Shown here: positions 50,894 to 62,800 of the stretch, piece after piece
Numbering within the stretch: the first letter of the stretch is position 1
Layout of the letters: each line of letters opens with the position of its first letter
Source: Heterocephalus glaber
Taxonomy: Eukaryota; Chordata; Mammalia; Rodentia; Bathyergidae
Direction: 5' to 3'
Assembly: GCF_000247695.1 (NCBI RefSeq)
Contig: NW_004624742.1
Coordinates: 24,080-88,079 of the forward strand
DNA length: 64,000 bases
Position numbers and translations under genes: made by a program
Notes under the pieces: generated by a model
The model's database searches: none
Told to the model about the DNA's origin: nothing
The model's input: the letters and a program-made list of their open reading frames with translations, nothing else

Positions 50894-52683
50894 TCTCCCT
50901 CCTCTTAGCTCCGTTCTGCTTTCTTTTTCAGCCCATTTCTGGTCCTACAACCCTCCTCTCCCATATATAATTAATAAATACTAATTATAATTATTACTTT
51001 TGTAATGAAAAGTATAGGAATAATATAAAAATCATGTTTTTGTTCACCACCCAGAACTAATAAATGTTAATTTTTATGTTTGCTTTACAAGGTTTTAATT
51101 ATTGTTGCAAAGAACTAAGAAGATAACAGACTTTTTTTTATAGTAAACTGAAGCCAATATGTATATGTATGAAATTGTGTAGTTAAAATGCAAACAAGAA
51201 GTGAAACTTATGACAAAGGGAATCATTGAAACAGTCTTGACAAGGTTCAAATGAGGATGGTTTTTTACATAGAGGGAATTAACCAGAGCTGAAAAATTCA
51301 TGTGAGGTCTTCCTGTGATTGAAGGAATTCTGTTTTAAAAATGTCTAATATACTTTTCCCTCCACTGAAGTTTATCTGTAACTGAAAGCCCCAATTATAT
51401 ATGAACTCTTCCTAATTACTGACATTTGTTTATAAAACACCCCTTCTAAGTGTTCCTCTGGAGTAATTAAGAATTAGGTCATTAAAGGAGACGAGTTTTT
51501 CAAAAGTTTGTAGACATAAGAAAAGAGTAGAACTTTCTAACTTTACCATTCTTCCTCTTCACTTATAGCTTTAATAACAAAATGTTCCTGACTAATAATA
51601 ACTATTAGAATAGTATCATGATTCTGTCATCTACTTTGATAATTATTGCTTTCATAGAATTCCATGTTACACTGAAGTATCTTGATTTGATCAGTTATTT
51701 CTCAAAAAGTTTCTAAATAGGTAAATCATCAGTTATTAATGAGATGAACTTAATAATCTACTTAATAATTTGTTAAAGGGGAGACCTATCCCAGATACTT
51801 TGGATTTATTTTGCTTGAGTTGAACTATTTTAGTAACTTAAGATATAGATTTTCATCTATACTTAGAAGAATCTATACCAGAAGTACAGATATTTATCAT
51901 TTCAAATGGGTGCATGTATTTAAATTTTTGGTCAATTTTTAATAATAAAATTCCTTCAGCACAGTCATAATGTACCATAAAATTTCTAGAACATACTCAT
52001 TATGTAATTTTTACATGAATGCAATTTTATTGTTATAACTTCATGTATTTTAATAGCAAAATCTTCACATATTAAAAAGTAAATTATTTAATCCTTGTGC
52101 ATCAAGACAAATTAGAATAAAGAAAATGTGAGAAACTAACAATGTTATACTTATGACCCTCCATTTGTGTTGGTTTGAATATTGTGGAAAACTGAGAAAA
52201 GCATAACTTCAATAAAATATCATTCAGAAATGCTCACTGTGGCCAGCAGAATCCAAAATATAATATTCAAAATATAATATACATGTTTATATCGATGTCT
52301 AGAGAATGTTTCTTTAACCTTGATCTTATGAATATCATAAGAATTCTATGTCAATTACTGAGATCAAATTTTGTAATAACTGTTATAGAAAATTTCACTT
52401 TTAATATCTGCACAGTGAATAACAAAGACAGATAGTTTTATAATCAGTTTCCATTTTTTGTACTAAATTTCTAGTGATATTTATTTAAATAATGGACAAA
52501 GAAGCTTTCTTCATATTCTAGTAGGTCTCATTCTCACATTGTTGCTATTTCTTGCCTCAATAATGTGTCTATGTTTTATTTACCATAATATTGGCTACCA
52601 CTCTCACCTGTCTTTTCTACTCATATGGTGAAAGAGATGGTTCTTTTCTATCTTCAACAACATCATAGCCACCATACCCCACT
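50894..52683. other. Unique AT-rich intron
   Basis: No gene or named repeat. A block at 51360-51500 with TAATTA/TAATTAAG motifs has a conserved-element look. Confidence 0.45.
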
Positions 52684-52732
52684 TGTGCATGCATGTGCAT
52701 GCATGTGCGCGCACGCATACACACACACACTG
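52684..52732. repeat. Alternating purine-pyrimidine tract, Z-DNA-prone
   Basis: (TGCATG)n passes into 'tgtgcgcgcacgcatacaca' and (CA)n, a nearly continuous alternating run of about 45 bp with a CGCGC core. Confidence 0.9.
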
Positions 52733-52903
52733 CTAGGAGATGTTTTAGACTACACTATGTAATTCTCCTGAACATTGTTTCTGTAGCAAAACCTTATCCA
52801 CATATCCTTTGAGCTGAAAGATTTAAGAATGTTCTAGATATCATTTTTAATTTTTTTATGAACAACCTCCACTCTGGAAATGTCTTTTTAAAAATTATTT
52901 TGG

Positions 52904-53051
52904 ATGCCAGGCTTGGTGATACACACCTGTAGTCCCAGCACTTGGGAGGCTGAGGCAGGAGGATCACTGCGAGTCCAAGACCAGCCTGGGCTACATCGTG
53001 ACTTTAGGGCCATCCTGAACTACAAAGCGAGACCCTCAAAAAATACAAAAA
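52904..53051 (+). repeat. B1 SINE, full length
   Basis: 'gccaggcttggtgatacaca', 'cctgtagtcccagcacttgg', 'gaggctgaggcaggaggatc', then 'agaccagcctgggctacatc' and a second 'gggccatcctgaactacaaa', the internal duplication. Exact 14-bp target duplication aaaaattattttgg (52890-52903 and 53052-53065). Confidence 0.95.
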
Positions 53052-53065
53052 AAAAATTATTTTGG

Positions 53066-54329
53066 GCTTTGGATTTTATTGGGATTGTCTATCATTAGTA
53101 GATACAAAATAAATAAAATATTATATACCTAAGAAAGTTCTACACAAAACTGCAAACAGATATGACAAGTGTTGGGGTGGTAAAGGACTGGATATCTTGA
53201 AATAAGGAGGACTAGTCTTATTTGTGCTTGCATATCTAGTTTTGCTTATTGGCAAATTTTTGTATTCATGGGTTAATGGAAAAATGAATGACAATAGTAA
53301 TTTCTTATTTTAAAACCCGGGTCAAAGAAGCTTTCTAGTGCAAAATGTCTAAAAAATAGAAGAGGACTAGAAAGTAAAGGCACATTAAGCTGAAGCCTGA
53401 AGTGACAGTGCTGTGTTACATTGCACAGATTCTACAGTATGTCAAAGGGTTGGTGATTCAATTGTCTAAGTGCATGATTTGGTGAGTCAGTTTAAACCAG
53501 AACAAACTGGACCTGTCAATGAAATCACAGTGGGCAAAAATGGACCTATTCAATCTGCCTCTCAATGCCCAAATTCTTCCTAGTTGTAAATTAGAGCTTC
53601 TGGACAATGCATTAACTCATTCGGGTCACCAGGGTACTATGTCAGCTTAGTGCTCACAATTGCCCATGACCAATTCTGCACTCTTCCCAGCAGGAGGGAT
53701 GCAGTGTCATTTTGCGCTCTCTTCTTTAGGATAATATCAGGTCTGAAAGGGAACGAACAAAAGAAGTTACTGCTTTCCTTCCACTCACCCCACATAGCCA
53801 TAATCACAGCCCTCCTTCCACTTGGCCAGACTATGAACCTGACAAAAAATGAGCTTAGAGGGAATGGTGGTTACTCACAGAGTTGAATAAAATCAAGAAT
53901 TCAGTGCTGTTCAACTCTGTCTTCAAGTTGAAGAAAATGGGCATATGGGGAGCATAGGAGAGCTGGATAGTTTTGTTCTGTATCCCTAATAAAATTATCA
54001 CAATATAGTTTTCTCTTGCTAGGATCAACATTTTAAAGTGGCTACCGCCTGCTTCCCTGACAGCATTTCATTACTTTTCATGCTTAGTCATTATATCCAA
54101 TAATGTTTGCTTTCTAAAATGTATTTAAACATGCCTCATTCTCACTGCTTCTGAGCCTAAATGCATGTATTCAGAATACTTTGAATTAAGCCATTCTTCA
54201 CCCAGAGAAATTTCAACTTATCGATCAGATTTCCACTTTCATATCACTTTAACATGGACACATTACAGGGTGAGCCATAGTAAGTCCCTGTGTCTTGTTT
54301 CCTTCCTTACTCCTTCCTTCCCTCCTTTT
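53066..54329. other. Unique intron
   Basis: No gene. The stretch at 53480-53890 has near-average GC and no recognised repeat. Confidence 0.45.
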
Positions 54330-54530
54330 GTTTTGCATAGGAATCTTTCTGCAGCACTTACCACCTTTTTAGTACTGTATCACTTTGCTGTGTCCCTTGA
54401 ATATTTCTCTTTTCCATTAGAACATGAGCTTGAAGTATGCTTGTATCTTATTTGTTTATCTGAATACTAAACATGTATATGCCATACCCAGTCCGATTCC
54501 TGGCACATATTACGTGCTCAGAAATACCAG
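54330..54530 (+). repeat. L2 LINE 3' end
   Basis: 'ctgcagcacttaccaccttt', 'ttccattagaacatgagctt' and 'ctggcacatattacgtgctc' are the L2 3' landmarks in correct order. Confidence 0.8.
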
Positions 54531-54781
54531 AGGTCTACTACCTGTGTTGTCCTCAAGATCTCTATTATGACCTGCAGCATGTAAAAAATGACAAAGACTC
54601 AGCAGCATCATGGAGGTAGGAAATATGACATTTGAAACTCAGATCACAGAAATAAATGTTCACAAGAGCTATATTTCTTCACCTCTCCTTCAGTTTGTTA
54701 TATTCATGGTCTTCTCCTAGGTTAGCTTACCATAACCTCCAGTCAAGTGTGCACATGTTATTAGAGAAGTCTGAAAATGTG

Positions 54782-55172
54782 ACTGTCTCAGTCATGTCAT
54801 TGCTGGAACTAAACACCCAACACCTATAACTTAAAGCAGAGGTCTGTTTTAGCTCTTGGTTTTAGGCCTGGTTGGCTGGTTCCAAGGCAGGAAAAGAATG
54901 GCAGAGAAGCATGGTAGAGGAAAAAATTGCTCAACCCATGGCAGTCAGAAAGCAGAAAGAAAAGAGAGGAGGCAAGGACAAGAATACACCTTTCCAGATC
55001 ATCCCCCAAGGACCCACCTCCAACCAGACCCAGCCTCCTAACAGCACTTTCAACCTTGGATGAATTCAATCAGTGGATGAATTCACTGATGAGTATAGTG
55101 CCCCTGTGATCCTACCACTTTTCACACACATGAGAATTTGGGGGAACATTTTAGATCTAAATCACAGCAGTG
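54782..55172 (-). mobile_element. ERVL-MaLR-type LTR, antisense
   Basis: 'ctgtctcagtcatgtcattg', 'ggctggttccaaggcaggaa', 'ggacccacctccaaccagac' and 'tgagaatttgggggaacatt' follow an antisense rodent MaLR-type LTR. Several overlapping short frames across it are by-products. Confidence 0.65.
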
Positions 55173-56219
55173 ACCTTCCTTACCCCTCTAATTTAGTTAT
55201 TTGTCTTCTGAAGTTCTTTATTTATTTCCATGTTTTCTTGATAAAGGTTAAACAACCAAATTGTGAAAACTCTCTTCTCTTTAACTATAAAACTCTTCCT
55301 AATAAATGTTCTATTTTTTTTAAACATTGTACATTTTAAATAGAAAATATCAAACATTAATATTTATACTAATACTATAATAATGTAAAAATAGTTTCTA
55401 AATTTAATATTGGTGAATAATTTAAAGTTTATTTGTAATACCACTGATGATTATCAGTGAAGATAATTCTATAGCTCTTTCTTTCCCCAGAGAAAACACA
55501 TAGTGTAGAAATAAATGGCAATTTCAGAGGTGTTTGAACCAGCATGCAGTATTATTACAGAGCTCCTATCCTCCAGCTCCTAGTCTGTTGCCCTGTTCTT
55601 GTCTTTCGAGGCTTGGGTTTTACCTGTCCCACTATTTCACTCCATTTCAGAACCTTCCTTCTGTCAGCAATTGCCCCTGCTTCTGCTCTTGGAAACATTC
55701 TTTCTACTGCTGTTGCCATGAGATCTTCAAAACATAGGGAGAATTTTCCATGGGAGATAATAGTCATTAAGATCCTCAAAGTGTATGGCCTCATTTTTTG
55801 AAAGGTATGTTTCTATCTTCCTGAGGAGTTACAATAATCCTTCCTTTTAACTTTGACTAGAGGCCCATCTCTAACTTCAGGCCATAGCAGTAGTCTATTC
55901 TGATTAGCAGCTTGTATCTCAAACAAAGACACATACTATCTTCCAGCAAATATTTATCACCACCTATCATGTGCTAGGCACTCTTGTTTGCTGTGGGTTA
56001 GGTAATGAATAAACACACTCTCATGTTTCTCAGTCCTCCAGAGGATTGGACAACCACTTGTTTCTTTTCTTAGTGCAGAAATCTTAAACTTGATCTTTTA
56101 ATGAGTTTTACTATCATATCCAAAACATTTTCTTATTTCTCCAAGGAAATTTAATGGCTTTTCATGCAAATAATACCACTCTAACTCCTAGAAATGAAAT
56201 CTTAGGTATCATACCTAAT
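55173..56219. other. Intronic sequence, unassigned
   Basis: No gene. The part at 55540-55760 has L2-like pyrimidine-rich texture. A 'atcatgtgctaggcactctt' segment at about 55967 is an old MIR- or L2-type trace. Confidence 0.4.
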
Positions 56220-56575
56220 GATTCTGGAGCTAAAAAGATTAATAACTAACAATTCTTGAGCACTTTTATTCCAGACATAGTACTAAGGGCTTGGCGAGTA
56301 ATAACTTATGGTTGTTGTGAGGTTAAAAGAGTTAATATTTGGGCCAGGCATTTAGCTCAGTGGTTCCAGCGCCTACCTCAAAAGCACAAGGTCCTGAGTT
56401 GGATCCTGGTACCAAAAAAAAAAAAAAAAAAAAAATGTTAGTATTTGCCAAGTCATTAGCACTATTACTGCATCCATTTTACAACTGAGAAAATTGGAAA
56501 TATTAAGGGGCTTTTATCAAATACACATAGCAAGTTGATGAAGATTCCAGGACTGATCCCTAGGCCATCAAACAT
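56220..56575 (+). repeat. MIR SINE split by an ID insertion
   Basis: Left half 'gagcacttttattccagaca' and right half 'ccattttacaactgagaaaa' with 'ttccaggactgatcc' are consecutive pieces of MIR. The ID at 56342-56436 sits between them. Confidence 0.75.
56342..56436 (+). repeat. ID-type SINE, full length
   Basis: 'ggccaggcatttagctcagt' to 'gagttggatcctggtacc', then about 22 A residues. Duplication gttaatatttg/gttagtatttg (56331-56341 and 56437-56447) with one difference. Confidence 0.94.
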
Positions 56576-56721
56576 AGGAGTCAGTGCTATGTACAGAAAG
56601 AGATCTGGGTAATGTTAGCAAGCAAGAAAGCCCTATTGTTATGTTGGTCACATTATAAAGGGGGAGAGAAGCAAGTAAACAGGATCAGAAAATTTTGTGC
56701 TGGTAAGAAATATATACTGTC

Positions 56722-56798
56722 GGTCTGGGGATTTAGCTCATTGGCACCGCGCTTGCTTAGCAAGCATAAGGTCCTGAGTTAGATCCCCAGTACCAATA
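56722..56798 (+). repeat. ID-type SINE followed by (TA)n
   Basis: 'ctggggatttagctcattgg', 'caccgcgcttgcttagcaag' and 'gttagatccccagtacc'. This copy keeps the GCGCTTGCTTAGCAAG stem of the classical rodent ID, unlike most others here. The tail has expanded into (TA)n and poly(T) at 56800-56830. Confidence 0.93.
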
Positions 56799-56830
56799 AA
56801 TATATATATATATATATTTTTTTTTTTTCT

Positions 56831-59800
56831 CACATGAAAACACATTTTCACACAAGAATTGAGAGTACTAAGTGCCTAATGGGCACAAGAGAGAGTTTGT
56901 TAGGGACTCCCAAAGGAGGGGACTCCTGAGCAATGTGTTGAGGCATGACTCTGACTAGGATATAACCATGTGGGCAAAGGAAGCGTGGGCTTTGCTGGCA
57001 GAACATGCAGTCCCATGCAACTATGAGTCAATTATTCACAAATGCAAAATACGTATCGCGCAAATACTCCTTAAGTGACAAATACAGATGGGAAGGTAGC
57101 ATGTATGGTGGCTGGAGAGACACCTCAGACTGTACAGTTCCAATTATGAAAGGCCCTAGCCCTAAACTTTACAGTATCCATAACCCTAACTATGGAGAAC
57201 TGCAGAACTACACAGGAATTTTATGCAAGGAAAAGATATAATCCTGCTTGCAGATTCCCTGAGGGACTCTGAAGAAATTTGATAGAAGGGAAACATGAAG
57301 GGAAATAATAAAACTCATTAGCAAAGGAGCATATAATAGTCAGAAACCAACATGGCAGGATAATTCCACATTGTGCATAGGATCCTTTTGATTTTTTATT
57401 CCGGATAATTACAAGATGATCTCAACAGCTTCAAATTGCTGCTCAGATCCACTCCTCCCTTCCACACAGTGACTTTTTCTAGAAGACTGACCTGTATCAC
57501 TTTGTCACCTTGCCCCCTGGATTTTAGTTGGGGTTAGTGAGGATTAGAACAGAGAGATTGGAAAGCAAGGGCTCTCTCCATTCGTTGTCTGCAGTGACTA
57601 TGGATGCCCCTGAACTTTTGGGACCTGTCTGATGGCCCTTTCACCCTTTCACCTGCCCTCTGGGTGTGTGATGACATGGGTCTCCCAGCGTCCCCCACTA
57701 TTCCTTGGAGTTTTCCTACACAAGCCTACATGTTTGTAAGTAGTGAGTTTACTAATATTCACTCAAATTATGCAAAATTGGGTGTGTTGTCTGTTGCCTG
57801 CCAGGAATTTTGTGAGTATACGAGAATACATTAAAATGTGCATTTTCGTATGCTATTAGTGGAATTATAAATTAATGTGCCCTTTCTACAAAGCAGTATG
57901 ACCATAGCAACAATAAAGTTTGAGTGTATCCAAAATCTTTTTGATATTAGATCATATCAATAATTATAATCTCCAACATGTGTAGAAAAAAGTTTATAGT
58001 GCTTTTTTTAAATTTTAAAAAACTAGAAAAAAATACATATCCATAGAGACTGATTTAACAAATCTCCAAGATAACTTTTGGAATTAAAGTTAAACTTTAA
58101 GAACATTATATTATCTCTTTGGTATAAAATATTTAAATTTAGAGAGATTAACCACAGTAACAGTGCTCATATTTATGTAAAAGGCCTGGAAGCAGAGACA
58201 GGTTGGACATAGGTTTTTAATCATAATACTGTTTTGAAAACCTGTTTCAAGTATTTAACACTTAACCATTTTTTTAATTTCTAAAGATATCGTTGAAATA
58301 GGAATATGGGTGCTTACCTCATGACATAGCTGTGATAACTGAAGTCATAGTATATCTCCAATTAGATACCAGGTCTATAGGATGATTTGATAATAAGTAA
58401 GCACACTTTGAATGATAGAGGTGTGATGGACCAGGGAAAGGTGAGATGCTTTAATGACACAGGTGTTAGAAGTATTAGGGATGAGAATTATTTGTGGTGC
58501 AAGGATAGGGTTTAGTGCATAAGGGGTGAGGGAAGTATTATAGAACAATTTTCAGTTATTTAAGCCATTGTGTGTTTGATGGTCCCATTCAAAAGAGGTA
58601 AAATAAACTCAGAGACATATTTGGAGAAGATGATGAGTTTGATTTTGGTACCTGGACTTTCTGAGGCCTGTAGAATATCCAGCTGGTTTGCCTAGAAGGT
58701 ATTTGCATGAGACTAAGTCAAATCATCTCGCAATAAGGAGGCCAAGTCTTTACCCTGGAATATTATTGTCAGAGATGGGAGCGAGGGGAGAAAGTATTTG
58801 AAATCACTTGACTGTTTCATGAGTCATTTTACAATCCTTGCTTCTATCTTGAATTTCTTTTCCCCTTACCAATATATATTTGATTTTTTTTTTCAGTCCT
58901 TAGGTGAGTGTCATTGCTTTTTGGCTTTAACAAAAATCTGTGTCCCTTAGGGCAATTTATCCTAAACCAGCAATCTAAGATAATAGTATGTAGTTTTGTA
59001 CTCATAATGCAATAGAACTTTTTCCTTTCTTCTTGTTCTGTATACACTTTTGTATTGCTAAAGCTTTCAATATTTTCTATTACTATATATCTGATTTATA
59101 AATATGTTTATAATTTTTACTTTTCATATCATATTTTCCCATGGGAAAATGAATGATATTTTAATATAAGCAGTATCTTAAGTCAGTCTTTTAGAACTAG
59201 TAGCAGTTTTAATGCCAAATGACAAAGATATTAGCTGTGTTTTGCAGATGACTTCCCAAAGCAAATAGTGGAAATAAATGTATTATTATCCACCCCACCT
59301 CCATCTGCCTGTGTTATTCAGGATACTTCATTCATTAAGTCCTCAGAAACATATTTATGTGTAAGTTAGGCTGAAAGAAAAAAAGGAGAAATTTTATTAA
59401 ATTATATTCTAAGCCCTTCCACAGATTTTTTTAAAGATAAAGGGATTATAAGTCAGTAATGTCAAGACACTCTGCATAGCTTGTCTTTATCAAAATAAGG
59501 AATCTTTTTATTAAGGGATCCCAGAAAGGGTAGATTTATGGATTGAAGGGAATATGTTTAATATGCCCATATCTGTCTAGATTGACAGTTCTCACAGACA
59601 TGAATTTCCCCAGAGAGACAGAGTTACTGGTGTCATTGGATGGCATCATTTACTTCAATGTTCCATTATTAAATTGATAACAAGATAATTCCTCTGCTTC
59701 TCAGAGACACGACAGGGTTTACAATGGTTAACACTCATATTGCATGGGATTTGATGTTCTAGGTAGGTTTTAATAAGAAGCATATTTGTATTTCACTCTT

Positions 59801-60064
59801 GAAAATATTGAAGTGAAAACAGCATAGTAAAGTAAAGTCAAAATCAAATATGCTGGGCAATACAATATGGTTATTTAAAGAATATTCTGTGTACTATATA
59901 TAGCTTTGTTGAAATGTATTTATTATATTCCTTTCAACCATTCAGGTCATATAATCCTAGAGTTAAAAAGCATATATTATAGCAAGTTATTTTTTTGAAA
60001 TTTAAATTTACATCTATAGTGTAGTATTTTAGTAGAAGAAATATGTGAAATTTCAAAGAATCGC
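56831..60064. other. Unique intron
   Basis: 3.2 kb with no gene and no confidently named element. The part at 57410-57700 has higher GC and may be an unassigned old repeat. A MIR-like trace lies near 58310-58360. Confidence 0.45.
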
Positions 60065-60300
60065 AGAGGCAGAACTAGCTGGCATTTGTTGAGTGCTTTC
60101 TGTTTATCACTTTAAAAGACAGTTATCAAAGTAGGAAGGAAGATAAGGTTAAGAAATAGCAATAGAGACAAATGAGTAGAAATTCTTTAAAAACTAGCTC
60201 AATCTTGCACCAGGTATCTATTATTCTCTTCGTGTTACAGGTGAGGAGAAGGAGGCTTACAGAGCTTAGGCACTTACCTAACAGGTGTGAAACTTATCCA
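60065..60300 (+). repeat. MIR SINE, diverged, with internal insertion
   Basis: 'catttgttgagtgctttctg' and, about 110 bp later, 'ttattctcttcgtgttacag', 'gtgaggagaaggaggcttac' match MIR halves. The spacing between them is larger than in MIR. Confidence 0.65.
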
Positions 60301-60388
60301 TGGTCTACAGATATGGAATGTGGAAGGGTGTGTTCTTAAATTACATCATACGGTCGCCCTTCTAACGTTTAAGCAGATATATTTTAGC

Positions 60389-60563
60389 CAGGTATGGTGT
60401 TACATGACTGTAATCACAGAACAGTGGCAGGCTAAAACAGGAGGATCACAAGTTCAAGCTCAAATGGGTCATTTAACAGTTAGGGAGTCTTTGTCTCAAA
60501 ATAAAAAAGCTGAGGATGTAGTTGAGTGCAAAGGCCTGAGGTTCAGTTCCCACTACTGGAAAA
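60389..60563 (+). repeat. B1 + ID-like composite SINE
   Basis: B1-derived left part 'agccaggtatggtgttacat', 'caggaggatcacaagttcaa', 'gtctcaaaataaaaaagctg', joined to an ID-like right part 'gaggatgtagttgagtgcaa', 'ggcctgaggttcagttccca'. Same architecture as 42388-42570. Confidence 0.82.
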
Positions 60564-60576
60564 AAGTAGATCACTT

Positions 60577-60659
60577 TTTGGGGGGGGGCCGGAGATCAAA
60601 CTCAGGACCTTGCACTTATGAGGTAGGTGGCAGAACCACTGAGCTAAATCCCCAGCCCA
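60577..60659 (-). repeat. ID-type SINE, antisense
   Basis: A G-run, then 'ggagatcaaactcaggacct' and 'accactgagctaaatcccca'. Duplication atcactt (60570-60576 and 60660-60666). Confidence 0.93.
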
Positions 60660-60666
60660 ATCACTT

Positions 60667-61938
60667 ACTTATAATAACAGTCATTATAATAAATAACAAT
60701 AATGAAAAACAAACGCTAGAGATAGTAATCAAACTTTACCCGGCTTTAGATCTTTGCACATACAACCTAGAGATTGATGAATTAATACTTGTGTGGCTAC
60801 ATTATATTTGAGGGTAAATACTGAGAGCTAAATTTAGAAAAATATAGATCAAAAGGAAATCCTATAGATTGGAGATGAAGCTACTGCCTAACTAAAGGGG
60901 ATTTGAGAAAGCACTTTGGAGTTAGAATATCCTAGAGGAAGGAGATTAATCCTGTCATCCCAGAGATAAATGGGGCAATAATTTCACATTTGTTTAAAAT
61001 TGTATCATGTTTGCAAATAGCTTTATAGGCCATGGATCCCTAATGATTTCCAGATAGAATGTTTTTCTGTCTCACTAAGAATAATGTGAACCTTCCCACC
61101 ACATGCAATGCCAACTGCTGACTGCCGCAGAAGTACTTCAAGAGAAGTGGTATGTCAGGAGCTTCAAAGTTCCCTAAGATCTATTTCTATTGGCAAGATG
61201 TTGCTGTATACCTTGGAGCTAAAACAAAACAGCATTTTCAAAGTTGAAAATGAAAGTAGTCCAAACATTTGATATCTAGTAGATTAGGGAAAATCAGAGA
61301 GTGTAGCATTTTCTCATTCATTGATTCTGGAAGGATCCAACACCATGCACCATCACAGCATGCATCTCCTTCAGCCATCTCAAATTACAGCACTCCATGA
61401 GCTATTGACAAGACGGGGGGGTTTCCGTACCAGTACCACATTACCTGAATGAGAGATTAATTCATATGATTTTTATTTCTTGTAGGTAAATGGAATGACA
61501 CAGTTTGAAGCCCTTTCAGAGATATAAGGAATCAGATTTTCTTCTTTGGAAAAGACTCTCTAAAAAGACATGTTTTTCAGATTCTTGCTAAAAAGTGGTT
61601 TAATACCAAATTTTAACAAAATAAGAACTGAAAAAAATCAATTATCTTTAAGCACCAGTATTATTGTGTTCCTCTTGCTAAGTTAATCATTCATTTCCTC
61701 TTTTTATAGTAAGGCAGGTGCAATTTAATAGTTGCCATCTCTACTAATCAGGAATATAGCTAATACACACTTAAGATACCATACATGGGAAAGTAAAGAA
61801 TATAAGAAATTGTCCTCTCACCAACAAAAGGGTGTAAAGCTGTTGAGGAGATAGAACAAATTATACATAAAAAATAGTAATAAAATTACTTATTTCACAC
61901 AAGCCATACTCATACAAGCAGTAATATTACAATAATAA

Positions 61939-61940
<2 letters not shown>
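60667..61940. other. Unique intron
   Basis: No gene or recognised repeat. Confidence 0.5.

Positions 61941-61971
<31 letters not shown>
61941..61971. repeat. (AC)15 microsatellite
   Basis: Uninterrupted AC run ending in ACGCAGG. Confidence 0.95.
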
Positions 61972-61973
<2 letters not shown>

Positions 61974-62113
61974 GGTTAATAAACTATGTAACAATCCGTA
62001 TTAGCTAAAGGTGTGATAGAGCAGGGATGTCAGGAGGGAAAACTTCATTAATAAGGAAAGGAAATACCATATTCCTGGTAAGTATTAAATATAGACAACT
62101 CAGAATGCACAGT

Positions 62114-62191
62114 ACTTTTTTTGGTACCGGGGATCAAACTCAGGACCTTGCAAGGCAAGGCGGTGGAACCACTGAGCTAAATCCCCAGCCC
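62114..62191 (-). repeat. ID-type SINE, antisense, internally shortened
   Basis: 'ttggtaccggggatcaaact', 'caggaccttgcaaggcaagg', 'cggtggaaccactgagctaa'. About 8-10 bp of the central segment are missing compared with the other copies. Confidence 0.92.
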
Positions 62192-62384
62192 GAGGAAGTC
62201 TTTGACAAATCTGGAGTTGTTTTTTTTTTTTTTCTTCATTGAGTGTCCTAGAGATTACTATGTTTTGTTTTGTTTTAGTTTGGTTGATTGTTTTTACCAT
62301 AAGGAAGGTTTTATTTTATTTTTATTGTTTTTCTCCTTCATAGCTTCATGAAGGGTGGTTGTATATGCAATAAAAACAGCTGTA

Positions 62385-62800
62385 TGTTATGGTTTGTATG
62401 TAGATGTGCCCCCAAAGCCTCATGAGCTCATAGGTGGGGCTTTTAGAAGGTAATTGAATCATGGGGGCATGCTAAAAATCAGGATTAGTACACTGATGAG
62501 TTTAGAGCTAAATGTAATTTGGGAGGTGGACCCTGGTTAAAGGAGGCAAGTCAAGAGGCCGTGGCCTAGAAGGGCTTGTCATCCTTCCTTGCCCCTTCCT
62601 TGACTCTCTCTGCTAGCCTACCTCCATGCCATGAGCAACCTTCCTGAGATGTCCTCACCATGCACCTCTGCCATGCCACTCTGCCCTGGAGGGAGCCAAC
62701 TATACACTAAAACCCCTAGAAACTGAGGCAAAATAAACCTCTCCTCCTTTTATCAGATGTCATGTTTCAGTGAGGTGGAAAGTAGTTTAAACTGCCATGC
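62385..62800 (+). mobile_element. ERVL-MaLR-type LTR, sense
   Basis: Starts TGTTATGGTTTGTATG, then 'cccaaagcctcatgagctca', 'ggtaattgaatcatgggggc', and ends with 'gaggcaaaataaacctctcc'. This is the full outline of a MaLR LTR, including its AATAAA region. No internal sequence follows. Confidence 0.82.

Noticed and set aside
60287..60811. Longest open frame in the window (174 codons, plus)
   Set aside because: It runs through a MIR tail, a B1-ID composite and an antisense ID. The translation includes SINE-derived residues, so it is a chance frame.
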